This document shows, in pieces, positions 1 to 8,064 of a DNA stretch of 40,188 bases. A program made the position numbers and the translations under genes. This DNA comes from Dehalococcoidales bacterium. Lineage in GTDB: Bacteria; Chloroflexota; Dehalococcoidia; Dehalococcoidales; Fen-1064. The stretch lies in assembly GCA_035529395.1 (NCBI GenBank), contig DATKWT010000110.1, forward strand, positions 1-40,188. The letters run 5' to 3'. The first letter of the stretch is position 1, and each line of letters begins with the position of its first letter. The notes under the pieces were generated by a model. That model had not been told where the DNA came from and made no database searches. It saw nothing but the letters and a program-made list of their open reading frames with translations.

Positions 1-1
1 C

Positions 2-133
2 GCTGAGGCTAGCGGCGTCGACATTATCGACCCACGGGATACTCGTCCTCTGCTCTGTGAATTTGTTGAGATGGCACAGAAGATGGTAAAGACGCAGCTC
101 GGGCCCGGTGTTGGGCCCACTTATCATCCGTGA
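2..133 (+). CDS. Acyl-CoA carboxylase carboxyltransferase subunit, C-terminal end (partial)
   Basis: The open frame runs in from the left edge and ends at the TGA at 131-133, giving the last 43 residues of a protein. It contains VDIIDPRDTRPLL, which matches the conserved C-terminal segment of biotin-dependent carboxyltransferase beta chains (acetyl-, propionyl- or methylcrotonyl-CoA carboxylase), where I-D-P-R-x-T-R precedes the final helix. The rest of the gene is outside the window, so the acyl-CoA substrate cannot be told. It ends about 46 bases before the first short-chain dehydrogenase on the same strand, so the two may be co-transcribed. A carboxylase next to dehydrogenases fits acyl-CoA or ketone catabolism, but that is inference. 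Confidence 0.75.
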   Translation, partial: AEASGVDIIDPRDTRPLLCEFVEMAQKMVKTQLGPGVGPTYHP

Positions 134-179
134 CATGTCGATAACGTATGATGAGAACGTTAATCAAGAGGAGAGAAGA

Positions 180-989
180 ATGACGATACCGGACCTGACT
201 CATAATGGCAAAGTGGTACTGATAACGGGTGGCCGGCAGGGCCTGGGCAGGGCAATGGCATTGGCTTTTGCCGAGGCTGGTGCCGATATCGCTATCTGCG
301 ACATGGTTACAGATGATGGCCGGCTGAATGCGGTCGCCGGAGAGGTTCGGAGCTTCGATAGACGTGCCCTCACTATGATGGCGGACGTCCGCAACCGAGC
401 CCAGGTGGAGGAAATGGTCAAGAAGGTTCTGGACGAGTTCGGTCGGATTGACGTCCTGATAAACAACGCTGGTGTTTCAGGTGGCGGAATGCTCCTTGAC
501 CTGCCTGAGGATGACTGGGATAGAGTCATCGATACCTCCCTCAAGGGCACATACCTCTGCTCCCAGGCGGCAAGCAAGGTGATGATTAAGCAGAGAAGCG
601 GCAACATCATCAACATGGCATCGGTGGGCTCTTACTTGAAGGGAGCGTCTCCTTATGCGATTGCCAAGAAAGGTATAGTCTCGATCACCCAGGGATTGGC
701 ACACCTTCTTGGTCCGTACAACATCAGAGTAAACGCAATAGCTCCAGGAGCAATCAGAACGGAGATGACACGGCTCATCTGGGATACCCCTCAGATATTA
801 GAGGCTTATGTGAGCGATACACCTCTCGGTAGAATAGGCGAACCGGAGGATGTTGCACACGTGGCTCTATTCTTAGCATCTGATGCTTCACGCTACACTA
901 CAGGGGCAACCATAATGGTTGACGGTGGTATATTACCGGCAAGTGTGCCACGACCTTCTGCACTACAGCAGACTTTTCAATCACAATGA
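180..989 (+). CDS. Short-chain dehydrogenase/reductase (SDR family), copy 1
   Basis: A classical SDR of 269 residues. The dinucleotide-binding motif TGGRQGLG is at residues 16-23, NNAG follows at the end of the fourth strand, and the catalytic Tyr-Lys pair lies in YAIAK after the serine-containing segment MASVGS. The C-terminal VDGG segment is also typical. The ATG at 180 is chosen because a purine-rich GAGGAGAG stretch lies just upstream and the Rossmann fold starts about ten residues later; the frame is open to an earlier ATG at 108, but that would overlap the carboxylase end. The protein should oxidise or reduce an alcohol/ketone pair with NAD(P)H in the cytoplasm; the substrate cannot be read. 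The tail after VDGG is longer than in the two following SDRs, and the gene is clearly more diverged from them. Confidence 0.92.
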   Translation: MTIPDLTHNGKVVLITGGRQGLGRAMALAFAEAGADIAICDMVTDDGRLNAVAGEVRSFDRRALTMMADVRNRAQVEEMVKKVLDEFGRIDVLINNAGVSGGGMLLDLPEDDWDRVIDTSLKGTYLCSQAASKVMIKQRSGNIINMASVGSYLKGASPYAIAKKGIVSITQGLAHLLGPYNIRVNAIAPGAIRTEMTRLIWDTPQILEAYVSDTPLGRIGEPEDVAHVALFLASDASRYTTGATIMVDGGILPASVPRPSALQQTFQSQ

Positions 990-1020
990 GAGTTTACAGT
1001 TTCCCAATCCAAGAACCTGG

Positions 1021-1094
1021 GGGTGTTGCTAACGTGGCTTTTTCCTGGCTTCCGCTATATCACCGGACACACTCTTAATGTCGAAGGTGATTGA
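1021..1094 (+). pseudogene. Remnant of an SDR 3' end
   Basis: These bases match the last codons of the SDR gene ending at 2020: the stretch coding for YITGHTLNVEGG is almost identical. The preceding part (reading like ANVAF.., then a jump) has lost a net 11 bases compared with the intact copy, so the two halves are in different frames and nothing can be translated through. No start codon or N-terminal SDR sequence is attached. It is best read as the leftover 3' end of an additional tandem SDR copy that was mostly deleted. Confidence 0.8.
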
Positions 1095-1208
1095 CGGGCT
1101 TGATATGCGGCATCAGGTTACGTAGTATTCGAATATCTTTGACTCCGGTGATACCTCACTGTGAGTTGAAACAGGCAATCTGACAAAAGGGAGTATGCGG
1201 AATGAGTG
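1056..1208 (+). repeat. Direct repeat unit 1 (partner at about 1973-2126)
   Basis: The 3' end of the SDR remnant, the gap after it and the first bases of the next SDR are a diverged copy of the 3' end of the second SDR, its gap and the start of the third SDR. Shared landmarks in the same order include CGGACACACTCTTAATGTCG, TATCTTTGAC, CACTGTGAGTTGAAACA and the start context AATGAGTGT. The offset between the copies is about 917-918 bases, one gene plus spacer. This shows that the unit duplicated was a whole SDR gene with its spacer. Confidence 0.85.
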
Positions 1209-2020
1209 TGCCAAGTCTATCTCTAGAAGGTAAGGTGGCTATTGTTACCGGGGCTGCCAGCCGCAGGGGGATGGGTCGGGCAATTGCTCTGACTTTTGCC
1301 GAAGCCGGGGCCGATGTCGCCGTTAGTGACTTGGTAGTCGACTCGGGGGACCGCAATCTGGGTGCAGTCGCTGAAGAGATAAATAAGTTCGGTCGGCGTT
1401 CTCTGGCTATCCAGGCGGATGTCTCAAAGAAAGGTGATGTCGATGACATGGTCCGGCAAGCGACTGACGAGCTTGGCCCGGTTGACATTCTGGTAAATAA
1501 CGCTGCTATCATCAAGATTTCAACTGTACTTGAGACAGACGAGGATTCCTGGGACAGCGTCATGGATGTCAATCTCAAGAGCTGCTTTCTCTGCTCCAAG
1601 GCAGTGAGCAAGGGAATGGTGGAAAGAAAGAGTGGTTGCATCATTAGCATATCCTCAATGAACGCACTGGACGCGGTTCCAGCAAGAGCTAGCTATAATA
1701 CCTCCAAGGCAGGTATTATTATGCTCACCAGGTCGTTGGCCCGGGAGTTAGGCAGTTATAATATCCGGGTTAACGCTATTGCACCGGGTGCGATTCGAAC
1801 AGACATGGGCCAACATAACAGGCCCGGAACGGGCGATAAGCACGTGGAGATTGACCCTGAACAAATGAAGCGAATGGAGGCTCAGCTTTTAGCGCGGATA
1901 CCGCTAGGTCGGATGGCTGAGTCGAGTGAGGTTGCCAGCGCAGCCCTTTTCCTGGCATCCGATGCCGCCAGCTATATCACCGGACACACTCTTAATGTCG
2001 AAGGTGGTTGGTTGGCCTGA
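1202..2020 (+). CDS. Short-chain dehydrogenase/reductase (SDR family), copy 2
   Basis: A classical SDR of 272 residues. It shows the glycine motif TGAASRRGMG near residue 16, a following Asp-rich strand end (SDLVVDSGD) that favours NAD(H), NNAA in place of NNAG, the catalytic serine in SISSMN and the YNTSK active-site motif 13 residues later, then the P-G motif (IAPGAIRTDMG) and a C-terminal VEGGW. AAGGGAG upstream of the ATG at 1202 is the likely ribosome-binding site. The N-terminal 60 residues are nearly the same as in the third SDR, whereas the middle and substrate loop (residues about 185-225) differ more, as expected for duplicates that diverge in substrate. The substrate is unknown. 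Confidence 0.93.
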   Translation: MSVPSLSLEGKVAIVTGAASRRGMGRAIALTFAEAGADVAVSDLVVDSGDRNLGAVAEEINKFGRRSLAIQADVSKKGDVDDMVRQATDELGPVDILVNNAAIIKISTVLETDEDSWDSVMDVNLKSCFLCSKAVSKGMVERKSGCIISISSMNALDAVPARASYNTSKAGIIMLTRSLARELGSYNIRVNAIAPGAIRTDMGQHNRPGTGDKHVEIDPEQMKRMEAQLLARIPLGRMAESSEVASAALFLASDAASYITGHTLNVEGGWLA

Positions 2021-2119
2021 TACCCGGCAGCAGGTCACGCAGTATTCGCATATCTTTGACTTTAGTGGCATGTCACTGTGAGTTGAAACAAGTATTTCTG
2101 ACTAGAAGGAGGATGAGCA

Positions 2120-2950
2120 ATGAGTGTACCAAGTCTATCTCTGGAAGGTAAGGTAGCCATCGTTACCGGGGCCGCTGGTCTCAGGGGGATTGGCCGAGCA
2201 ATCGCACTGGTTCTTGCCGAAGCTGGCGCTGATGTCGCCGTTTGTGACAACGTGGTTGATGTTGATGACCGGAATCTGGGAGCGGTAGCGGAAGAGATAA
2301 ATAAACTCGGTCGGCGTTCTCTGGCTATCAAGGCTGACGTCTCGAAGAAGAGCGATATTGATGATATGACCCGGAAAGTGACAGATGAGCTTGGCCCGGT
2401 TGACATTCTGGTGAACAATGCCGCCATACTCGGCGGTGGCTGGGGAGGGCAGGCTTTTGATGCCACCGAAGAGGAGTGGGATGAGGTTATGGCAGTTGGG
2501 CTCAAGGGCTACTACCTTTGCGCCAGGGCAATTGGCAAAGGAATGATAGAACGAAAGAGTGGTAATATCATTAACATCGACTCGATTGAGGCTGTCAACT
2601 GCATGATTGCGGCAGGGTCTCCATATGGAATTGCCAAAGCAGGTGTCCAGTTTCTTACCAGGACGCTTGCCCGGCAACTGGGCCAGCACAACATCAGGGT
2701 CAATTCCATCTGTGCCGGAGGTGCCAAAACGGATATGGGACGGCATCACATGTTCGACAGAGGTCTGGAGCCCGTCAACGTTGACCCGGAACAAGCTAAG
2801 CAAAGACAGGCACAGCTATTGGAGCGTATTCCACTGGGACGGATATCTGAGCCGGGTGAGATTGCCAACGTGGCGTTATTTCTTGCCTCTGAGGTTGCCA
2901 GTTATGTTACGGGGGCCATTATTGCAGTAGATGGCGGCATGACAGCTTAG
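2120..2950 (+). CDS. Short-chain dehydrogenase/reductase (SDR family), copy 3
   Basis: A classical SDR of 276 residues, paralogous to the gene just upstream. Visible motifs are TGAAGLRGIG near the N-terminus, NNAA, the Tyr-Lys motif YGIAK and a C-terminal VDGGM. The serine that precedes the Tyr is in INIDSIEAV. An insertion GGGWGGQAFDATEEE at about residues 108-122 and the loop HHMFDRGLEPVNVDPEQAK before the C-terminus set its substrate site apart from copy 2. A very good AGAAGGAGG ribosome-binding site lies before the ATG at 2120. It is probably co-transcribed with copies 1 and 2. Function is limited to NAD(P)-dependent oxidoreductase; I see no basis for a more exact substrate. Confidence 0.93.
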   Translation: MSVPSLSLEGKVAIVTGAAGLRGIGRAIALVLAEAGADVAVCDNVVDVDDRNLGAVAEEINKLGRRSLAIKADVSKKSDIDDMTRKVTDELGPVDILVNNAAILGGGWGGQAFDATEEEWDEVMAVGLKGYYLCARAIGKGMIERKSGNIINIDSIEAVNCMIAAGSPYGIAKAGVQFLTRTLARQLGQHNIRVNSICAGGAKTDMGRHHMFDRGLEPVNVDPEQAKQRQAQLLERIPLGRISEPGEIANVALFLASEVASYVTGAIIAVDGGMTA

Positions 2951-3327
2951 CTGACCTCTTAGTGCTTCTGCTGGCTAACCGGTTGCTATTGAGGGATAAT
3001 AGCTAGCGAACGCATCAGGGTTTGCCCTTGTTCTACAGCGTTTTGGCAATGAATAGAGCCCTTCTATATCTCAACCCACTTATTGAGTGATTTGCCTTAG
3101 AGCCTTGAGCGACTGTTGAAGAGTCTTCCTTTTCCGTAGCTCTCGCAGGAGACTCTTCATGATGACATTTCCCTGGACAGTTGCGCGGTGACAAAATCGT
3201 AGAACACCGACATTATCACAATCCTCACTACCGAAAGATAATGCCCCCCCAGCAAGCTGAGGGAACCGCTCGCTGAGATTCCGAGGAGGCGGAGCATCCC
3301 CTTGGCTAAAGGTAGGGCTCGAGTTTT
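2951..3327. other. Intergenic region between convergent genes, with one inverted repeat
   Basis: No convincing gene is present here. The only structure I see is GAAGAGTC at 3118-3125 facing GACTCTTC at 3151-3158, which extends to a 12-base-pair stem with a single bulge and a long loop. It lies between the + strand SDRs and the - strand cluster, so it could form a hairpin in either transcript, but it is not followed by a clear U-run on either strand and is not a textbook terminator. Confidence 0.5.
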
Positions 3328-4047
3328 CTACAGGTCTATATGCTGATACGTAGCGAAACCGTAGCCAGCCCTGATACAGTTTATCATTCTTCCCTGAGGT
3401 ATCCGTACATTCCTGTCATCATCCAGAATCTGTTTAACCACGGCTGCCGGGTCGTCCGAGTCTATCTCATAAAGAGCAAGGTACGGGGCATCATCATCTT
3501 TCGGCTCCGGATTCAGAGTAAGATAACGGTGTGCCTGAATCAGTCCCGGTGTTTCCAGAAGGTCATGAAAATGAGTGTGAAGGTACCAGTCCTTAAACTC
3601 ATCCTTCCGGGCGGGGTCCGTACAGAAGGTCGGTACCACGAAAAGCGCTTCAGGCATCCCGTCAGGCAGGTGTGTTTCCGGACGTTGCAGCGGTGAAACC
3701 GTCCTGCGCATGACCAGGAAGTCCCAAACTGTCACCTGATATACCTTGATGCAATCTATCATTCGTCCCTGTTCAACCCTCTTCCCGTTGTCTTCGAGCA
3801 TAACATTCTGCATCAGGTCCCAGGGGTCGTCTGAGTCGATACGGTACAGAGTGAGGTATCTGGCCTGACCTTCTCTAAGTTCTTTTGCCACATTTCGGTA
3901 GCGGTAGACGTTCTCGATTCCAGAGGTCTCCAGCAGGTCGGGGATATGTACTTTGTTGTACCAGTGGTTGAACTCATATTCCCGCGATTGGTCAGTACAG
4001 TCCAAATACTCCAGGGCTATCGTCTTTGTCGGTAACAGTTCGCTCAC
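3328..4047 (-). CDS. Duplicated dimeric alpha/beta-barrel (EthD/DUF4286-like) protein
   Basis: A 239-residue protein made of two related halves. The first half has EFNHWYNKVHIPDLLET and YLTLYRIDSDDP; the second has EFKDWYLHTHFHDLLETPG and YLALYEIDSDDP. This W-Y-x-x-x-H-x-x-D-L-L-x-T-P pattern is that of ferredoxin-like dimeric alpha/beta-barrel proteins (EthD and relatives), which as dimers form small-molecule pockets; here the two-domain chain could make a barrel by itself. The start is a GTG at 4045-4047 preceded by GGAGGATTC. It is the last gene of a long - strand set and resembles the two-domain protein at 6612-7328. An enzymatic or binding role in a degradation pathway is likely, but no reaction can be assigned. 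Confidence 0.75.
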   Translation of the reverse strand: MSELLPTKTIALEYLDCTDQSREYEFNHWYNKVHIPDLLETSGIENVYRYRNVAKELREGQARYLTLYRIDSDDPWDLMQNVMLEDNGKRVEQGRMIDCIKVYQVTVWDFLVMRRTVSPLQRPETHLPDGMPEALFVVPTFCTDPARKDEFKDWYLHTHFHDLLETPGLIQAHRYLTLNPEPKDDDAPYLALYEIDSDDPAAVVKQILDDDRNVRIPQGRMINCIRAGYGFATYQHIDL

Positions 4048-4199
4048 GAATCCTCCTTCAAGTGTCCAGAATTATCTTATATCACGACGTGCCTTCCGGT
4101 GAAGGCAGTACCTTATATAACAGACCTGGGTTGAGTAGTAAGAGTCAGGTTGTTAGTACTCTGTCGGCGACACCGTAGAATTGACTCTATCAGCAGTCT

Positions 4200-6572
4200 T
4201 TACCAGATTTCCCGACTACTCTCGAAATGGGCAGTAAGTACCTTCGCCGGGTCCTCCGTCTCGACTATGTTGGGAAAAGACCTGCCGCCCGGCGGGCCGT
4301 ACCCACTGGGCACGTACAGCACGAAATCAAGGGACTGTACACCCCTGGAGACAGCATCAACGTAATCTTGTATTGCTGACGGCTTGCTCTGTCGCACGGT
4401 ACTCCCGGTGTAGCCACCATCATTCAGTTTCTTGTCAGCATACTGGAACGCAGCCCCATAGAGTGACATCAGAACCGGGGTGCCGGTCGGTGACTGCCCG
4501 TAAATTCTGGCCAGTACAGACGAGCGTTCGGCAAACTGGAAGCTGGGCCAGTTTCCCTTTCCCCAGGTCATGCCAGGGAACAGAGGGTCCTGGCCCTCCT
4601 GAGGTGCTCGCGACATCCCAAAGGCAACTCCGAGCACGGAGGCAAGGTGGAAGGCCCGGAAGATATCATGTCCTTCAGCGTTCCAGTTCTCTCTTGAGTG
4701 CCTCAGGAAACTAGCGCTGTTCATGAATTGCCCCCGAAGGAACCCGTACTCTTCGGCAGCACCAAGGTGTGTGGCAATACCTCCAAGGGTGATGAAATAG
4801 GTCCAAAATCCGTTTCTCCCCATCTCGTCGAAGTCTATCTGTCCGTCACCGTTCTCATCGAAGGCATCCAGCAATTGTTGTCGATAGGACGACCCGGTTA
4901 GAGTGTCGTTTGACTCAAGGTAGGCCATCAGTGTGTGCTGGAGGTACCAGAGAGGAGTCAGTGGGCTGTAGTAGAGTTGAGAAGTGATGAGTTCCACAAA
5001 CGTTTCGTCTTCTATCCTGCCCAGATGCCCCTGTAATGATGCCAGTGGTGTCTCTGTGACACTGTCCCAACCAACAACGTGATAGTCGAGTTGCCCCAGA
5101 CCGCGACCGGCAGCATACGCGGGCATTACGTACCGCGATACCGGTGCTTCAATACCATCTCCGGTCACAATGCAGTTCCCATTAAGATGAGGGGTCGGTG
5201 CACTCTGCAGGAAGTCGATGGGTAGATTATGCCTCTTTTGAAACTCTCTGGCTTTCTCAAGGGGGACTGTCTTGAACATATACCGGGCACAAGCCAGGTC
5301 CAGAGCCACCGGGTCCAAGGAGGCAAAGACGTAGCCTTCCGGCACCGGACCCACGGTCATATCCAGGAGCTCAATACCATCTGACACATGGACCATGAAG
5401 ACGCCCTGTTCTTTCGTTGCCTTGACTGTGTCCGCTTGTGTTCCCTTCATCCCTGCCGTCCGGGTGACCACGTACTTACCTTCGCTGTCTCTGACCGGCA
5501 GTCCTGTTTCTTCATCCAGCTTCACCATCCAGACCGAGTGGGGAAGGCGAGCCTTCATGCCGGGTGAGGGCCTGGCGGGAACGGCATACTTCCACCGGGT
5601 GCTATCAGGGTTCCCGTCAGACGTAACCTCCATCGGGATGAGACCAATTCCCAGATTTTTAAGGGCGTTGGTGAAGAGGTCCATACCATGCAGGCGAAGT
5701 CGGGGTACGTTAATCAGGACACAACCCGGGTAGTCCTTGATGTCCTCGGCATCGTTCGGGTCTCCGCCGACGATGACCTTGTGCAGGGTTAGCTCTTTAT
5801 AGTTGGCTCCATCTGGAACGGGAACGTCTCTCCCCTTTGACGGGTCATCGTTAATCCGGTTCAGGTCATATACCATGAGGCGGTCATCGGCCCTGCCCGG
5901 TGGGATGTACTCACCGGACACGCTCTCGTGGTGACCGCGCATCGGGTCATCAGTATGAGAAGCATCATGTGACTCGGAGAGGTACAGTCTGGCGAAATAG
6001 AATCCCCACCCACCGTAATGCTCACCGTATTTCCCTTCCATGATTGCCTCGGTGGTTACCTTTGCATTGCCACTCAAAGATTTGGTACGCGTAACAGCAG
6101 TGGCCGTCATTGTGGTAGATGCCTCCCCGATAGACATACAGTGGTAGGAAATCCCCGGAATATCGTGGAACCATCTCATCAAAGCTGCTGTCACTGTCCA
6201 GTTTGACACTGCCATTGCCCCCGGTCCGGCGCCGTGTGTCTCCGGGTCAATTACACCAGGTATCACCATGTTAGGTTTGAAAAGCAGCTTCTTCCCGGCC
6301 TTTACCTCGGATTTCACCTTCTCGGCGAAGCCTGTTTCCTCATCGAGTCTGGCTAAAGCGTGGTCCAGGTTCTCATATGTATAGTCTATTTTCTGTTTAA
6401 TTTCTGCCCAGGCCTCAACATTCGACTCGTTGATGAAGCTCTGCAGTAACGGCGGAATACCCACGTACGCGTTAGCTGCGTCCATCCGGACCACGGCCAC
6501 GGGTGAACCTGAGAAGTCCGTTACGGTCTTACCAATACTTGAGTTCACTAAATGGCCACTTGCTGAAGTCAT
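4200..6572 (-). CDS. DUF362-like protein with a C-terminal EF-hand
   Basis: A 790-residue protein. The N-terminal half carries features of DUF362-type proteins, including KLLFKPNMVIPG (about residues 93-104) and CVLINVPRLRLHGMDLFTNA with KNLGIGLIP further on. About residue 590 there is a canonical EF-hand calcium loop, DENGDGQIDFDE, in which positions 1, 3, 5, 9 and 12 are all good ligands. There are few cysteines and no CxxC iron-sulfur motif, unlike many DUF362 proteins. No signal peptide is obvious. The ATG at 6570-6572 has GGAGAGGAG upstream. It lies between two duplicated alpha/beta-barrel proteins, 39 bases after the upstream one, so the three look like a functional unit. The reaction is unknown; the family assignment is from pattern recall only. 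Confidence 0.6.
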   Translation of the reverse strand: MTSASGHLVNSSIGKTVTDFSGSPVAVVRMDAANAYVGIPPLLQSFINESNVEAWAEIKQKIDYTYENLDHALARLDEETGFAEKVKSEVKAGKKLLFKPNMVIPGVIDPETHGAGPGAMAVSNWTVTAALMRWFHDIPGISYHCMSIGEASTTMTATAVTRTKSLSGNAKVTTEAIMEGKYGEHYGGWGFYFARLYLSESHDASHTDDPMRGHHESVSGEYIPPGRADDRLMVYDLNRINDDPSKGRDVPVPDGANYKELTLHKVIVGGDPNDAEDIKDYPGCVLINVPRLRLHGMDLFTNALKNLGIGLIPMEVTSDGNPDSTRWKYAVPARPSPGMKARLPHSVWMVKLDEETGLPVRDSEGKYVVTRTAGMKGTQADTVKATKEQGVFMVHVSDGIELLDMTVGPVPEGYVFASLDPVALDLACARYMFKTVPLEKAREFQKRHNLPIDFLQSAPTPHLNGNCIVTGDGIEAPVSRYVMPAYAAGRGLGQLDYHVVGWDSVTETPLASLQGHLGRIEDETFVELITSQLYYSPLTPLWYLQHTLMAYLESNDTLTGSSYRQQLLDAFDENGDGQIDFDEMGRNGFWTYFITLGGIATHLGAAEEYGFLRGQFMNSASFLRHSRENWNAEGHDIFRAFHLASVLGVAFGMSRAPQEGQDPLFPGMTWGKGNWPSFQFAERSSVLARIYGQSPTGTPVLMSLYGAAFQYADKKLNDGGYTGSTVRQSKPSAIQDYVDAVSRGVQSLDFVLYVPSGYGPPGGRSFPNIVETEDPAKVLTAHFESSREIW

Positions 6573-6611
6573 GCGTGCCTATGCTCCTCTCCAAAACTAA
6601 CAATCGCTTGC

Positions 6612-7328
6612 TCAGGGAATCAGCGGGTTGTCCTTCAGGAAGTCCACGTCCGGCTTGTACCTCACAAAGGTACTGGCTAATTCTACAAAGGGCTCACTGT
6701 CAGCCCAGGGAGGACTTGTGAATCCGGGTGGTGAATCGATGTTTGCCTTACGCCAGGCATCGAAGTCTTCGTACCACAATTCGGAGACTCTCACCCAGGG
6801 CGAGGGCATTGGCGAGTCCTTCAAAGCACTATGGCTCACGTATTTCAACAAGCCCGGTTGCTGTGCAACTTCTCGGGAGTGGACATCCAGGTACCACTTC
6901 TCTCCGTCCTCCAGAGATACCCCTTCCGGGTATCTGAAAACACATACCCAGCGCAGGATAGGCCTTTCCTCGGGAGTAGGGGCCTTGCCCAGAAAATCCT
7001 CCGTTGGCATTGCCGGAACCATGGCACCGGCGGCCGGTTGTGCATTATTGGATACCCGTGTGAACGATGAACGGGTAAAGGGCCAACTGAATGGTTTTGC
7101 CTCTATGAAGGACTCAATACTGTCATACCACAACTCGGTGAGACGACCGCGTCGCACGCCGAAGCGCTCTGCTTCCGGTGGTGGTTCCTGCGCACGGTAG
7201 CTCTCGTAGCGACGCAGCCATGGTCCGAAGAAGCGCAAACACTCCTTGTAGTGGTACCGAAAGTACCACCTGTCTGCCTCAATGGGATCGACCCCGTCCA
7301 GGAATCCAATGGCAACCTGTTTGATCAT
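6612..7328 (-). CDS. Duplicated dimeric alpha/beta-barrel (EthD-like) protein
   Basis: A 238-residue protein with two ferredoxin-like halves. The first has IGFLDGVDPIEADRWYFRYH with a FFGPWLRRYESYRA strand; the second has WVCVFRYPEGVSLEDGEKWY, then VAQQPGLLKYVSH. The W-Y-x-x-x-H pattern and the two LTELWYDSIESF / VSELWYEDFDAW repeats show that the halves are related. The ATG at 7326-7328 is chosen over an in-frame start 21 bases earlier because GGAGGAG ends six bases before it. It sits directly upstream of the DUF362-like gene. EthD-like proteins are commonly found in clusters for degradation of organic compounds, where their role is often unclear. Confidence 0.72.
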   Translation of the reverse strand: MIKQVAIGFLDGVDPIEADRWYFRYHYKECLRFFGPWLRRYESYRAQEPPPEAERFGVRRGRLTELWYDSIESFIEAKPFSWPFTRSSFTRVSNNAQPAAGAMVPAMPTEDFLGKAPTPEERPILRWVCVFRYPEGVSLEDGEKWYLDVHSREVAQQPGLLKYVSHSALKDSPMPSPWVRVSELWYEDFDAWRKANIDSPPGFTSPPWADSEPFVELASTFVRYKPDVDFLKDNPLIP

Positions 7329-7474
7329 TGCTCTCCTCCTTCGGGACATGCATTCACGGCAATACGTCGGAACCAGTCCATCTCTATATCTACAGCAGCA
7401 GGTCCTGTAACAGGTCCGGACGGATGACTATGTTCCGCCATGCGCTGAAGATTCCCTGTTCTGGCGCGGCTGTT

Positions 7475-7510
7475 GCGACCCGCAATGGTGCGGCGACCCG
7501 CAATAGTGCG
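7475..7510. repeat. Two tandem 18-base repeats
   Basis: GCGACCCGCAATGGTGCG (7475-7492) is followed directly by GCGACCCGCAATAGTGCG (7493-7510), differing at one base. Each unit contains the small inverted repeat CGCA..TGCG. They lie in the 211-base gap between the SnoaL-like gene and the alpha/beta-barrel gene, so they would be in the untranslated part of the - strand transcript. Confidence 0.85.
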
Positions 7511-7539
7511 GCGGAGACATGTCTGCACCAGGAAATGTA

Positions 7540-7965
7540 CTAGGGTCTCAGTACCCGGTATTTGATTCGCCAGCCCTGTGGAGTCTTGACCCACTGGTCC
7601 TGGTACACACCGGTCATATACAACCTTGGTGCTTCAGTGGGAACTTGGATTGTGAGTACAAGCATAGTTCGGACACTAGCTGAGTCTGCGGTGAGCTCAT
7701 CGAAAATAAGACCGGACTGGTGGTGGTAGCTGGTCACCCCTTCACGCCGCTCACTAAGTCGCTGCGCGCAAAAATCGCGCAACTGCTCACGACCTTCAAG
7801 CTTCGTAGCTGGTGTGGTTGCACCTGCAGCATAGAACTCCCATAGTCCGTCCTCAGTGAAGACATTTGCCCAGCCTTCGGCGTCACCTGAATCGAACGTG
7901 TACGAGTACCGGGCTACCTGCTGTTGTATTGCCAGCATGTCCTCCGTACTCACTGAATCATTCAT
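7540..7965 (-). CDS. SnoaL-like (NTF2-fold) protein
   Basis: A 141-residue protein of the SnoaL/NTF2-like superfamily. The pattern is clear: an N-terminal helix AIQQQVARYSYTFDSGDAEGWANVFTEDG, then FYAAG, a second helix LRDFCAQRL, and the C-terminal strands MTGVYQDQWVKTPQGWRIKYRVL. The A-x-x-F-T-E-D-G and D-x-W-x-x-x-x-x-G-W-R-I motifs are typical of the small dehydratase/isomerase-like members (SnoaL_4). The length is normal for a single domain. The ATG at 7963-7965 has CGGAGGCG just upstream. Such proteins often act as cyclases, isomerases or small-molecule binders in catabolic or polyketide pathways; which applies here cannot be told. A 32-base palindrome precedes it. Confidence 0.85.
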   Translation of the reverse strand: MNDSVSTEDMLAIQQQVARYSYTFDSGDAEGWANVFTEDGLWEFYAAGATTPATKLEGREQLRDFCAQRLSERREGVTSYHHQSGLIFDELTADSASVRTMLVLTIQVPTEAPRLYMTGVYQDQWVKTPQGWRIKYRVLRP

Positions 7966-7992
7966 TTCGCCTCCGTATCCGAATGTGATAGA

Positions 7993-8024
7993 CAGTACCC
8001 CTGACTTATAAGTCAGGGGTACTG
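7993..8024. repeat. Perfect 32-base palindrome between two genes
   Basis: CAGTACCCCTGACTTA is followed immediately by its exact reverse complement TAAGTCAGGGGTACTG, so the 32 bases form a perfect palindrome with no spacer. In RNA it would fold into a long hairpin after the stop of the gene ending at 8065 and 28 bases before the SnoaL-like start. There is no U-run after it on the - strand. It could be a terminator or processing hairpin that lowers expression of the distal genes, or a DNA-binding site. Confidence 0.9.
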
Positions 8025-8064
8025 GTGCAATCTTTCCGCGGTTCTTGAAAATGACCTGTCTGGT

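Noticed and set aside
3118-3158. Inverted repeat as an intrinsic terminator for the SDR operon
   Set aside because: The loop is long, the stem is bulged and no U-run follows on either strand.
7325-7594. Small - strand frame ending in an ATGA overlap with the alpha/beta-barrel gene start
   Set aside because: The overlap looks like translational coupling, but the frame overlaps the SnoaL-like gene end, spans the tandem repeats and has no ribosome-binding site at any ATG. Its sequence resembles no family.
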